A DNA stretch of 19,760 nt. It comes from Circinella umbellata (taxonomy: Eukaryota; Mucoromycota; Mucoromycetes; Mucorales; Lichtheimiaceae). The position numbers and the translations under genes were made by a program. The notes beneath the pieces are model-generated. The model was not told the DNA's origin. It worked only from the letters and a program-made list of their open reading frames with translations, and did not search any database. Below, piece after piece: positions 9,771 to 19,219 of this stretch (within the stretch, counting starts at the first letter, position 1; the number at the start of each line of letters is the position of its first letter). The stretch covers positions 1 through 19,760 of the forward strand of contig JAIWNF010000164.1 of assembly GCA_025093555.1 (NCBI GenBank), written 5' to 3'.

Positions 9771-11413
9771 TTATGGAGATGGAAGTAGCACTTCATAGTA
9801 AACAATGTTTACTGTGCTAGGGATATCAGTGGAGGAAAATTTGGTTAGGTCAATAGCAATTCTAATGTTGTTAGGGTCAGTTGCTCGAGAAAGAGTAACA
9901 TATAATTGGCCGTGAACAAATACAGGTTCTTGTAAGCGGATACCAATGTGGGTTAATGTTTGACCTTGTGACTTATGTATCGTCATAGCAAATGCAGGTC
10001 GGACAGGGAATTGACGACGGCAAAGGATGAATGGATATTCACCTTCTGTGGTGCACATATTGATCCTAGGAATGTAGTGTTCCTCACCATCATGACCAAT
10101 GTCAATTCTTTTTACAACAATGTTGTGGTCTAAAAGTGCTGTAACAAAAACCTTGGTTCCATTACACAGACCTGCATCTGGGTTAAGATTTCTTAAAAGA
10201 ATTAATGGCATTCCAACTTTGAGATTCAGCGCATGTGATGGGATACCACCTGAAGTCAAAGATTGGAGATATTCTGTTGGATAACTTGCTGCTGCAAGAT
10301 CTGGATCATCTGCATCAATGATGCGATCAGTAGACAGGTATTGTCTAGTATCACCAGGAAAAAGTTCGAATGCACACTTATTAATTTCATCTACATCGGC
10401 ATTTGTGGAAGCCAAGATAGCACGACTGGAGAAATGTTCTGGCTGAGGGTTAGGGTCACGAATAGTTGGATAGATGGCATCGATGAGGGTATTTGTGTCC
10501 GTAATGTCAATAAGCCATTCTCGCGGAATTTCGCAGCTTGTTTTGTATGGTGGTCGTCTATCTCCAATAGCAAGAAGTGTGTTAGCAAAAGCAGTAGCAG
10601 CTGGTCCTGCATTACGCACACGCATATTGACTGTTAAGTTTAGTATTTGAACGTGGCGCCAGAAAGTGGTAGCACTGATACAATTTGCAACAATTTCGGA
10701 TCGAGTCCCTTTTTTAATAACAGGGAGTAGTTGTCGGAAATCGCTACCAAAAATAACAACTTTTCCCCCAAATGATACATTAGCAAGAGCAGAATCAGTT
10801 GCACCCATTATATCACGTAAGGCTCTGTCAACAGCCTGAAAGTTCCATTTACCACACATAACAGCTTCGTCCCAAATAATTAAAGATGCCTGTCTTATCA
10901 GGTATGCATGAGGACCACCAAGAGGAAGATTGAAAGTAGCAGTTTCATCAGCATCAATTGGTATTTTGAAGCGGCTATGAGCTGTATGGCCCCCAGGAAG
11001 TAATATAGCAGCAATGCCAGAAGAAGCAACAGGTAGTGCAATATGATCTTGGGAGTGAATACGGCTCAACAATGTTTTGAAAAGCAATGATTTTCCAGTA
11101 CCTCCAGGACCATTGACAAAAAAGATGTGGGGTTGGGCCTGGTCATCTTGTTCATTGACTGCTTGCATAATTGTATCGAATGCACCTCTTTGACCATCAT
11201 TGAGAGTTGGAAAAAGACTTTCAAATATTTGAGTTTGTTCATCACTAACATACTCACTGCGCTCTACTACTTCTAAAGCAGTCAGTCGCGGAAGTGCATC
11301 CATTGCTGTTATGATATCTTATGGCAAAGAAGGAAACTCGGACAAACGGTGGCCTGTATTTTGTAGCCTAGTATCAATGTCACCAAGGGTACGCTGATAT
11401 ATTTGGTTCCATT
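9771..11413 (-). pseudogene. Helitron RepHel, PIF1-like helicase part
   Basis: A 510-codon open stretch (11303-9771) encodes a complete SF1B helicase domain. Motif I is GPGGTGKS (residues 65-72), motif II IIWDEAVM (143-149), motif III GSDFRQLLPVI (186-196), and the C-terminal motifs are AMTIHKSQGQTL and LYVTLSRATDP near the end. Motif III usually reads GGDFRQ; here it is GSDFRQ. Upstream in the same frame lies WNQIYQRTLGDIDTRLQNTG followed by HRLSEFPSLP, then a TAA (11319-11321) just before the apparent start methionine. That methionine is therefore internal to the original polyprotein, not its true start. The frame continues across the empty site of the MULE-like insertion into the Rep part. 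Confidence 0.9.
11405..11413. repeat. 9-bp target-site duplication, left copy (right copy 13455-13463)
   Basis: GGTTCCATT flanks the inverted-repeat element at 11405-11413 and 13455-13463. The following G could be assigned to either side, but the symmetric ends GCATC...GATGC favour 9 bp. Confidence 0.9.
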
Positions 11414-11955
11414 GCATCTACTTATTTCACCCCGGTTGAGTTTGAAATAATTTCAAAGTAGGTGGCTTTTTGAAAAAAATAGGGGGGAAGATTTTATATG
11501 AATGGAGTTCTTATATAAAAAATAGAAAAATACCCCTTTTTTCATTTTTTCTATATTCATCAGACACGAATCTAATGAATCAACAGACGACATCAACAAA
11601 GCCATTAATAATAGTACCGGAAAATAAAAAGAGAACTTAGTTTTACACAGCAGATGCTAATGAAAAAAGAAAAAAAGACATGGTTAATTAGTAGATTAGC
11701 AAAAATAATAGAAAAAGTATCTTTTTTATTATAAAAGCAATAATATATAACAAAGACGAACTCATCTCAAGACATCTGTTCAACCATCTTGTTCATTTAC
11801 TATTCCAAACACTTATAAAAAAGTATAGAAAGGTTGGTATAAAAGTTTCGGTGGACTTTGGAAGAAGATGGGACCTTTTATATACTTTTCTTTTATTATT
11901 ATTATAGTTTTCAACTTATAAAAAATAAACACGCGTTTTTTACTATTACTTTTTT
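11414..11955 (+). repeat. Left TIR of the non-autonomous element
   Basis: Reverse-complementary to 12915-13454 with scattered differences. Shared blocks include the G-run AATAGGGGGGAAGATTTTAT, CCAAACAC near 11804, GGTTGGTATAAAAGTTTCGG, and TTTTTTACTATTACTTTTTT at the inner border. Confidence 0.9.
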
Positions 11956-12214
11956 GCTTTGTTATATACTAGTTGGTAGGAGACATGGGTAATTTCATGG
12001 TACACATACTTTATTAATTTGATAAATGGATCTTCAGTATTATAAAATATAACGGGTGATAAATAATAAAAAAGAATCTAGTGTATGTGTGATATTTATT
12101 ATGGGCAATTATTATTAATATAATAACTGGTGTTATTTTTTTTACTCTTATGTATATGCATTATTACCCTGTATATCATTATCACGAACATGGATATTAT
12201 TTGATTATGTTAAT
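11956..12214. other. Unique core sequence of the non-autonomous element
   Basis: AT-rich sequence between the left TIR and the minisatellite. I see no coding potential or recognisable captured gene fragment. Confidence 0.5.
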
Positions 12215-12835
12215 CATCAACGCCATCAATTATATTTTACTATTATCATCCAACATAATGATTAACACGTTCAATTATTTTTTTTTATTATCATCCAACA
12301 TAACAATTAACACAACCAGTTATTTTTTTTATTGTCATCCAACAAAACGATTAACACGATCAATTATTTTTTTTATTATGATCCAACATAACAATCAACA
12401 CAAACACTTATTTTTTTTATTATGATCCAACATAACAATCAACACAACCACTTATTTTTTTTTATTATCATCCAACATAATGATCAGCGCCATCAATTGT
12501 TTTTTTATTATGATCCAACATAACGATTAACACGATCAATTTTCTTTATCATCCAACATAATGATCAGCCCCATCAATTTTTTTTTATTATCATCCAACT
12601 TAACGATTAACACGATCAATTTTTATTATCATCCAACATAACGATTAACACAACCAGTTGTTTTTTTACTATCATCCAACATAACGATTAACACGACCAC
12701 TTATTTTTTTTATTATAATCCAACATAATGATCAGCACAGTCAATTGGTTTTTATTATCATCCAACATAACAATTAACACGATCAAATTTTTTTATTATT
12801 CAACATAATGATCAGCACGATCAGTTTTTTTATTA
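12215..12835. repeat. Minisatellite of about 37-45 bp units (about 14 copies)
   Basis: Each unit has the form TTATCATCCAACATAA, then YGATTAACACGATCAATT or CGATCAGC..., then a T-run. CCAACATAA-like words start at about 12250, 12295, 12339, 12382, 12427, 12472, 12515, 12552, 12594, 12634, 12678, 12719, 12762 and 12799. Unit length varies mostly by the T-run. Two unit types alternate irregularly (TAACGATTAACACG and TAATGATCAGC). The 91-codon frame at 12150-12425 is a by-product. Confidence 0.88.
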
Positions 12836-12914
12836 TTATTGTAGTATTCAATAAACGATTGAAATGATGTAGTAGTGGATCAAATATTTTGTTAAGAGTA
12901 CTTATATAGAAAAC

Positions 12915-13454
12915 TAAAAAAGTAATAGTAAAAAACGTGTGTTTTATTTTTTATAAGTTGAAAACTATAATAATAATAAAAAAACTATATAAAAGGCCAC
13001 ATCTTCTTCCAAAGTTCACCGAAACTTTTATACCAACCTTTCTATACTTTTTTATACGTGTTTGGAATAGTAAATGAACAAGATGTTTGAACAGATGTCT
13101 TCAGATGAGTTCGTCTTTGTTATATATTATTGCTTTTATAATAAAAAAATACTTTTTCTATAATTTTTGCTAATCTACTAATTAACCATGTCTTTTTTCT
13201 TTTTTCATTAGCATCTGCTATATAGAACTAAGTTCTCTTTTTATTTTCAGTAATATTATTAATGGCTTTGTTGATGTCGTCTGTTGATTCATTAGATTCG
13301 TGTCTGATGATTATAAAAAAAAATGGAAAAAGGGGTATTTTTCTTTTTTTTATATAAGAACTCCATTTATATAAAATCTTCCCCCCTATTTTTTTCAAAA
13401 AGCCACCTACTCTGAAATTATTTCAAACTCAACCGGGGTGAAATAAGTGGATGC
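12915..13454 (-). repeat. Right TIR of the non-autonomous element
   Basis: Inverted copy of 11414-11955. Differences visible by eye include CACACG versus CACGCG near the inner end and small run-length changes. The arms look more diverged than those of the MULE at 3713-8443. Confidence 0.9.
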
Positions 13455-16403
13455 GGTTCCATTGATCAGGTACTAATTCAGTCTCATTATTAGGGAGCTG
13501 ATAATGCATCTCAAAAAAGTAGTCATCACTCATTCTTTCATGATGATTATTCCAAAGTCGGTGAGGTTCCAATAGGGAACAATTAGTGAGAATGTAAACA
13601 AAAAGCTCACGAAGAGATGCAGCTGAAGGTACATGAATAGATGCTTCCACCAGACAGTGATCCCATTCATCATCGGATTCCAACAGCCTATGGGCAAGAG
13701 CAGCAGTTTCGAAAGTTTGATAGACAACATTATTAAATGTTCTTAATGCCTCAAAACTAACAGGACCACGAACATTGAGAAGCAATAGCCTAAGTGAAAA
13801 CAACCACATATTTGAATGTGAAGCAAAGTAAATACGGGAAACAACATTTTGAAAGACTGGATTGGTTCGGGGGTTCCATTGTTGTAGATGCTTGTCATAA
13901 GTATAATGGCAAGAAATTTCAGTGTAAAGATATTGCCGAGCATGCTCATCTCGAGAACACAGATTAAAAAAAGCAGTAAGAGATGTTGTTTCTGCATTAT
14001 TGCATGTGGCTTGGAGACCGTTAGCTGAATCAGTGCTACGAAAAACAACTCTCTATTCCTTAGGAAGATACAGTGCTAGTCGAGACACATAAGGATAATG
14101 GATGTGCACCTGATATTCAAATGTTCGCCAAATTGCCTCACATGGACCAATGTAGTGTGCATTTTGAAATTGGGTTACTTCATCAATTAGCTTAGGTTCT
14201 ATATCATTTGACGCACGAGTTGTGTTGAGAGTGGCATTAGTTGATCGTACTGCTTCAGATTCTCGACTTTGCACCATTTCAATTTGGACTCTATCAGACC
14301 CTTTAGTAAGATATTTGCAGAGATATTTGATTGCACGTGAAGATGTACATATTTCAACATTAATGTGCGCATTGTACTTTTGACAAAGATATGGGTCATA
14401 GGGAATGACATAAGAGTTATCAGCAATGAAGTTGGAGTGTTGAAAATGATGATGATTGTGAATATTCTCTCGTCTACGGTAAATGGGATACCCATCTCGA
14501 CTCACACGCGTTTCTGCTACAAATGGTTTTGGATAACCTTGAGAGCATTGACCATCTTTCATACAAATAGCATTTGGGTTGAGGTTTCCACATGGACCAT
14601 GGATCATAGAACTTGTAACTGTACAATACAACTGAGGATGTGTAGCAGAGTTTGGTAATTCTGCACATACAAAACGATCATAATCAGCAGGATTGTGAGG
14701 TCGATCTTCATGATGTAAAATGAGCAATATGTGAACATGGGGTAAGGCACATTTTTGAAATTCAACAGTTGCAACATATCCAACAACATGCCCAAAGCAA
14801 TTTGACTCTTTGATGTGAGACAGCATTTCAGTGATTTTAATGTGAAAAACTCAAGAACAGATATCAGGGCGATCAAATGCTTGTTGGCCAGGAATAAGCT
14901 CAGATTGTATTTCCGGCCACTGTGGATTGCATGTAAAGGTGATGAATAAGGTTGGGTTTCCTCTTTGACGAATAATCGCCAACCCATCCTGAAGCATTTG
15001 TTTCATGTATCGTGGACCTCCAGTGAAAGATGATGGTAAAATGATAGAGCAACCAATTTGACGTGGATCCACATTATTACCAATATCATTGTAAACATTA
15101 GCACGTAAATCATTCTGATTGTTACTGATATACTGAAGCCGTGAAAACTCAATATGCGCATAGTTGTCAACAACGAATTGCTGGAAAAGACGACGAAAAT
15201 GATGATGGTAAGTAATACGACTACCATCACGAATCATAAGCATATAGGAACAGTACTTGAGCAATGTAATACTATTAGTTTGATTATCGACACTTTGACA
15301 TTGCATTCCAGGAGACCATCCATCATCACCAAAAGGAAACATAAGAACATAGTGAAGAGGTATATATGATGGATGAAGAGAACTGATAGTACGTAAACCC
15401 GACTGACGGTCATGAATTACAATTTCATGAGGTGATGATTCACCATCTACTGTGCTTTCAACAATCATTGCAGCAACCTCAGGATAACTTTGCTGATCAT
15501 AACGCCTACCCAAATTAGCCGCAGAACGGATGACTACTTGAAGTGTTCCAGAAGGTCTATTACCATAAGTTTCATGAGCATTCATTAGACCTCGTGCATA
15601 TGGATTGGATTCCTGCATGACAGTCTGCAAAGTAGATATTATCTCATTACGAAGACCTGAAAACAATGTTTCTCGCGTGGCCAGTTGCTCTGCCCTGTCA
15701 GCAAAATATATTTGTGCAAATTTAGGTCTTTACTGTTGAGGCTGTTGTTGTACTGATGGATCCTCCTGCTCGGCTGGTTGCTCCTCAGCTGCTTGTGATA
15801 CAGGTGCCTGATGTTCTAATCTCAATGATCTAATGTCATGATACGAAACGTTGACACTCCACCTGATCTATTCGCCAAATTACGATCAAAATTTGCTCGG
15901 ATAGATGCAAATGCAAACATATTATTGTAAGCATGAATGTTAAGAAGTCATGATCCATTCTTCTATCCACATTTGAGCATTACAAAATGTACAAATAGCA
16001 TCCATACAGGAGAGCTTATGTCAGCGAAAATTCTCTCCTAGTGTATAGCAGATATTTGGACCAATGACATTTGCTAGATCAAATGGAAGAGTACATGCAA
16101 GTTGATATTCTGCTCCATGATCAGATTCAATGTTTGCATCATTAAAAGGCCAAAGTCGAGAAGTTCGTCGAGAGTGACTGGGATATCTACAGCTTGGACA
16201 TGTTCATGTAGTTTCAACCTCTAAAAATAGCTAGTTAATTGATATAACTTGGAAAAAGCATAATATGTCTACTTTGGAAGTATACGTACCAACAGTATCA
16301 ATAATTTCATTTTGAACAGGTGGTTCCTGATTCTCTGTGTTTTGATTTTCACCTTGATTGCGTGAATTGTAAGGACAATCACGATGTCAAGAACGCTGAT
16401 GGG
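13455..16403 (-). pseudogene. Helitron RepHel, N-terminal and Rep (HUH) part
   Basis: Minus-strand order: a Cys/His zinc-knuckle-like region (HQRS, HRDCPYNS; exon 16403-16290), an intron (16289-16221), TCPSCRYPSHSRRTSRLWPF and GPNICYTLGENF, then NNMFAFASIRANFDRNLANR, then RPKFAQIYFADRAEQ, and the Helitron_like_N domain (FTGGPRYMKQMLQDGLAI). The Rep core follows with HUH motif LPHVHILL (14743-14720) and paired tyrosines in RAIKYLCKYLTKG (codons at 14325-14323 and 14313-14311). The frame from 15732 to the helicase is continuous except for stops at 15730-15732, 14851-14853 and 14053-14055. Further upstream stops are TGA at 16387, 16204 and 16021, and there are a probable deletion near 15950 and a frame disturbance near 15830. 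The protein would cut DNA and start rolling-circle transposition. Sequence right of 16403 belongs to something else. Confidence 0.88.
16221..16289 (-). other. Intron in Helitron RepHel gene
   Basis: On the minus strand it starts GTACGTATAC and ends CTATTTTTAG. Joining the flanks gives an in-phase GAG codon (EIIDTV-E-VETT) that leads straight into the CPSC motif. Confidence 0.7.
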
Positions 16404-16560
16404 TACAGTCGAACCCTACTTTTTGCATACCTTTTGGCCAAAATCCCACTTTTTACATAATAAAATTGCACAATTCCCGCTTTTTGCACTTTGCACACCT
16501 TCAGAAGGACTGTGCAAAATCCCACTTATATGTGTGGTATATGTGCACCGCATAACTACC
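16404..16560. repeat. Possible DNA-transposon end with internal short repeats
   Basis: Helitron coding stops at TA (16404-16405), followed by CAGTCGAACCCTAC. Pogo/Tigger-type elements insert at TA and often start CAGTCGAACC. The next 120 bp repeat a theme: CCTACTTTTTGCAT, CCCACTTTTTACAT, CCCGCTTTTTGCAC, and GTGCAAAATCCCAC. No opposite TIR or transposase is visible, so this may be a one-ended fragment or a chance resemblance. Confidence 0.3.
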
Positions 16561-16830
16561 TAATCATAATAATCCTAATATAATTATAATATAAACTGAC
16601 AAGCAAAGCTTATAATAAACACACGTCGGTTGCTTTACAAATAATACATAGTAGGTATTATCAAAAAACGCATAGTGGGTCACGCCCGGTTCATCTGAGT
16701 TTTTGGTCCGGTCACTTAAAATTTGTGACCGATTTAAAGTACCCAGATTGTATGTACCTGAAAAAAATTAAGTAAAATCAAATAAAACTTTCTTTTTTTT
16801 TTTCGAAATCTACTTTTTATTAATCTCGCA
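16561..16830 (+). promoter_or_regulatory. Presumed promoter region of the recombinase gene
   Basis: No coding sequence. It holds a palindromic site (16709-16731) and a T-rich tract (16789-16804) shortly before the start codon, as is common in fungal promoters. No clear TATA box at a standard distance was identified. Confidence 0.4.
16709..16731. promoter_or_regulatory. Perfect dyad CGGTCAC-N9-GTGACCG upstream of recombinase
   Basis: Seven-base arms are separated by TTAAAATTT. Another GGTCAC half-site occurs at 16678-16683. The site lies about 100 bp before the ATG at 16831 and would suit a dimeric DNA-binding protein. Its function is inferred. Confidence 0.45.
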
Positions 16831-18859
16831 ATGAACACTTCCTCCAGTAATCACACCGAAACTACTCGCATGGCACTTAATGCCGATCAACAGCGAATTC
16901 ATAATATGGAGAATGCCGCAATTGAAGCTTCATTAGCCTGCGAAACTCGTAGCGTTGTTGAAAGAATTAGACCCGTGAATACCATTTATGCTTACATTCC
17001 CAAGCAAGAGAAGTTCAAAGTATATTTAACTTATTTAATATCCCAGACATTTCAAAACATAAGGCAATTGAGAGTATGAGTGGTTAACAATATTTATGTA
17101 GACATGGTGCGTAGAAAGAAATTATCCAAACGACATTGTTTCAGAAATGAAAATTGTTCGTTATGTAAAAGAGCTTTTTGAAAAAGGATTTCAATCAACT
17201 GTAAGAAATGTTGACGGTGCAACTTCTGTCACTCGTATCGGCTACAGTCATGAGACTTTAAAGATGCACATTAAAGCTTTGGTGGATCTTTATAACAAAC
17301 AAAAGGTTGAATACGAAGGAATGATGACCCTTAAGCATCCTCGTGGTGAAACTCTCAAAAACTTTGAGAGTTCATTAAAGCGACTCTGTTCTGCAGCACG
17401 CCAGTCCGAGAATTTTGTTGATCCTGGAATTGGTTCCATTCAAGATGGATACAACGCGGAGCAACTAGTCCAAGTTGCTGATCATTATTTTGGAAGAAAG
17501 AAAAAGGCTGGAGATGCTCTCCGAGATCGAATGATGTTTCTTTTAAATCATATGATGATGCTTAGAGGAGAGACATTAAGAGACACCAACCTCAATCACT
17601 TGTTTTCTTTAGAGTTTAAGGATGAGGGTGCGACTCGCTGTCCTGTATTTGTAATGATGATTACCGGAGGCAAAACAAATCAAGAACACCATAAGCTATA
17701 CAGCGGTGTTATTAGACACAAAAATGTGCAAACGTGTGCTTTTGGAGCTGTTGGTTTTTATCTTTTTCATCGCTTTCATGTTCAAGGTGAAACTTTTCCT
17801 GATTTTTCTATGAACGAAAATTGGTTTAATACCAAATTGACCAGAGGGAGATCAGTCAATAAAGCTGTTTCTTACAATACTCAGCTCAATTCTGTAAACA
17901 ATGCCTTTGCTGCTGTGGGTATTAATAGCGTTAAAAAGACGCATTCAGGACGTCAAGCAGGAGCCAGAGAAGCTGAAATGGCTGGTCTTTCACATGACCA
18001 TATAAGAAGAGTAGGACGTTGGAATTCAGAAAGCATGGAAAATAACTATTTGACGTGCCTTCCCAGAACTGCGATCAGAGTTATCCAGGGATTTCCAGAA
18101 GAAAAAGGCTGCTTTTGGCTTCCTCGCGTATTAGTCACCCCACCATTGTCTCTTCAGCAGAAAATATTTCCCATGGTCGAAGAATGGCAACAAAAAATGC
18201 AGATGGATTCATCTTGCCAAACGATTTGTGGCGAAGGGTTTTTGAAGCTTTTGGTTGAGTTGAGAACCATCATCTTACAGGATGCTGTTTTTTTGATGCA
18301 GCTGGTGCCTGACCATGAAATGTTTAGTCATGAAGTATTTCAGTGTGAGGAGTTTTTAGCTTTTGCTGAGGAGCTTAACCGTGCTATCAACAGTACTACA
18401 CCTCCTGCAGAGGTGGAAATCCAGCGTGTTGCTCCCGAGATTAACTCGAGAATATCTGATTTGGCCTTGCAAATCCAATCTTTGTATAGAGCGTCTGGAA
18501 GCCATAATTCAATTAATAATGAGATTATCGAAGCAATATCTTCCAATGTTGTTAAAAAAATGGAGGAAAAATTTGGTAACTCGCTCGGAAATAATACCCA
18601 ATCCTCATCGTACACAAATCCTACAACTAATGTATCAGTCAATAATACTGCAAATACTCGAAGAAGAGGAAGAGAAGATGAAGAAGATGAAGAAGACAGT
18701 CCAAGAAAGCGGTATAAGCTTAGCCGTGACCTGTCAAATGTAACTGGCTTGTGGAAAGAATGGACTGTAGGCTTGGGTGAAGGAAAGCCAAGTATTAATA
18801 GCTTGAACGAAGAATATGGAAGTAAATGGAGACAAGATGCAAAAGGTAATGTTAAATAG
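16831..18859 (+). CDS. Crypton-like tyrosine recombinase with GCR1_C-type domain
   Basis: Exons are 16831-17019 and 17102-18859, about 648 residues. The intron (17020-17101, GT-AG) gives the in-phase join EKFK-TWCVERNYPNDIV. An N-terminal helical, core-binding-like region precedes the catalytic fold. Full-protein positions are Arg 218 (MLRGETLRD), Lys 254 (TGGKTNQ), His 344 and Arg 347 (THSGRQAG), Trp 370 (RVGRWNSESM) and Tyr 379 (NNYLTCLP). All positions of the tyrosine recombinase active site are thus present. A long C-terminal part holds an acidic/basic patch (GREDEEDEEDSPRKRYK, probable nuclear signal) and a GCR1_C-like DNA-binding region (LWKEWTVGLGEGKPSINSL). The latter seems to stop short of the usual C-terminal end. 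The YR plus GCR1_C pairing is known from fungal Cryptons; Ndc10/CBF3 proteins are related but have lost catalysis. No internal stops. It would integrate or excise DNA by strand exchange. It could also be a domesticated host factor. Element ends were not found. Confidence 0.85.
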
Positions 18860-18921
18860 GTTACAATAATGATTTCTATATGTGCTGATATATTAGGGTG
18901 TCTCAAGCATCCAAATTTTTG

Positions 18922-18955
18922 CAAATATTGAAAATCAGCAGATTTTCAATATTTG
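18922..18955. repeat. Perfect 15-bp inverted repeat (hairpin)
   Basis: Arms CAAATATTGAAAATC (18922-18936) and GATTTTCAATATTTG (18941-18955) enclose a 4-nt loop AGCA. No T-run directly follows. It could be a small foldback element or help form the recombinase mRNA 3' end. Confidence 0.8.
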
Positions 18956-18980
18956 TAAGGAGCGATTTTGATTGGTCGGT

Positions 18981-19042
18981 GTACGAATATTCGTACTTTT
19001 TGAAAATCGGCGTAAAAAGGATGAATTTTACGAATATTCGTA
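18981..19042. repeat. Pair of TACGAATATTCGTA palindromes
   Basis: GTACGAATATTCGTAC (18981-18996) and TACGAATATTCGTA (19029-19042) are perfect palindromes sharing a 14-bp core, with centres 47 bp apart. They lie about 200 bp upstream of the Myb-like start codon and 120 bp past the recombinase stop. Confidence 0.75.
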
Positions 19043-19219
19043 TAAAAAAAATTTCTATATATGAGAGCTTATTATTATGATACATCTATGTTTAGAAGTG
19101 TATTGTTATTGATCTATATAGAAATATATGCACACATATATAAAGAAATAAAAAAATAAAACATGATATTATTGTCCCTTATTACAATATACACTTTTCA
19201 CTATCTTATTTTTTATATA

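Larger units (their letters stand above)
11414..13454. mobile_element. Non-autonomous MULE-like element with long TIRs, 2,041 bp
   Basis: It begins GCATCTACTTATTTCACCCC, and the right end, reverse-complemented, is GCATCCACTTATTTCACCCC. The TIRs are about 540 bp and the TSD is 9 bp, which fits Mutator-like or related long-TIR elements. The centre (11956-12914) has no transposase: it is AT-rich sequence and a minisatellite. It must therefore be moved by enzymes from elsewhere. It interrupts the Helitron gene; removing it plus one TSD restores the Helitron reading frame (2,050 bp between codons that remain in phase). Superfamily assignment rests only on TIR and TSD form. Confidence 0.88.
9771..16403 (-). 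mobile_element. Degenerate Helitron (RepHel coding body)
   Basis: On the minus strand a Helitron N-terminal region, Rep/HUH domain and PIF1-type helicase follow in the canonical order, split by the insertion at 11414-13454. Ends of the transposon itself were not identified, so the coordinates cover only the coding body. A mature element would replicate by rolling-circle strand transfer. This one has at least seven premature stops, frame disturbances in the N-terminal part and a 2-kb insertion, so it is a dead copy. Confidence 0.88.
18860..19219. other. Intergenic region with palindromes, between recombinase and Myb-like gene
   Basis: No gene. It contains a hairpin at 18922-18955, two copies of the palindrome TACGAATATTCGTA and an inverted CCAAT box (ATTGG, about 18971-18975). 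It serves as the 3' flank of the recombinase gene and the upstream region of the next gene. Confidence 0.5.

Noticed and set aside
12150..12425. 91-codon frame in the non-autonomous element
   Set aside because: It is made of the minisatellite units and has no conserved domain.
18340..18924. 194-codon minus-strand frame opposite the recombinase 3' part
   Set aside because: It is antisense to a well-supported coding exon and its serine run mirrors the acidic codons of the sense strand.
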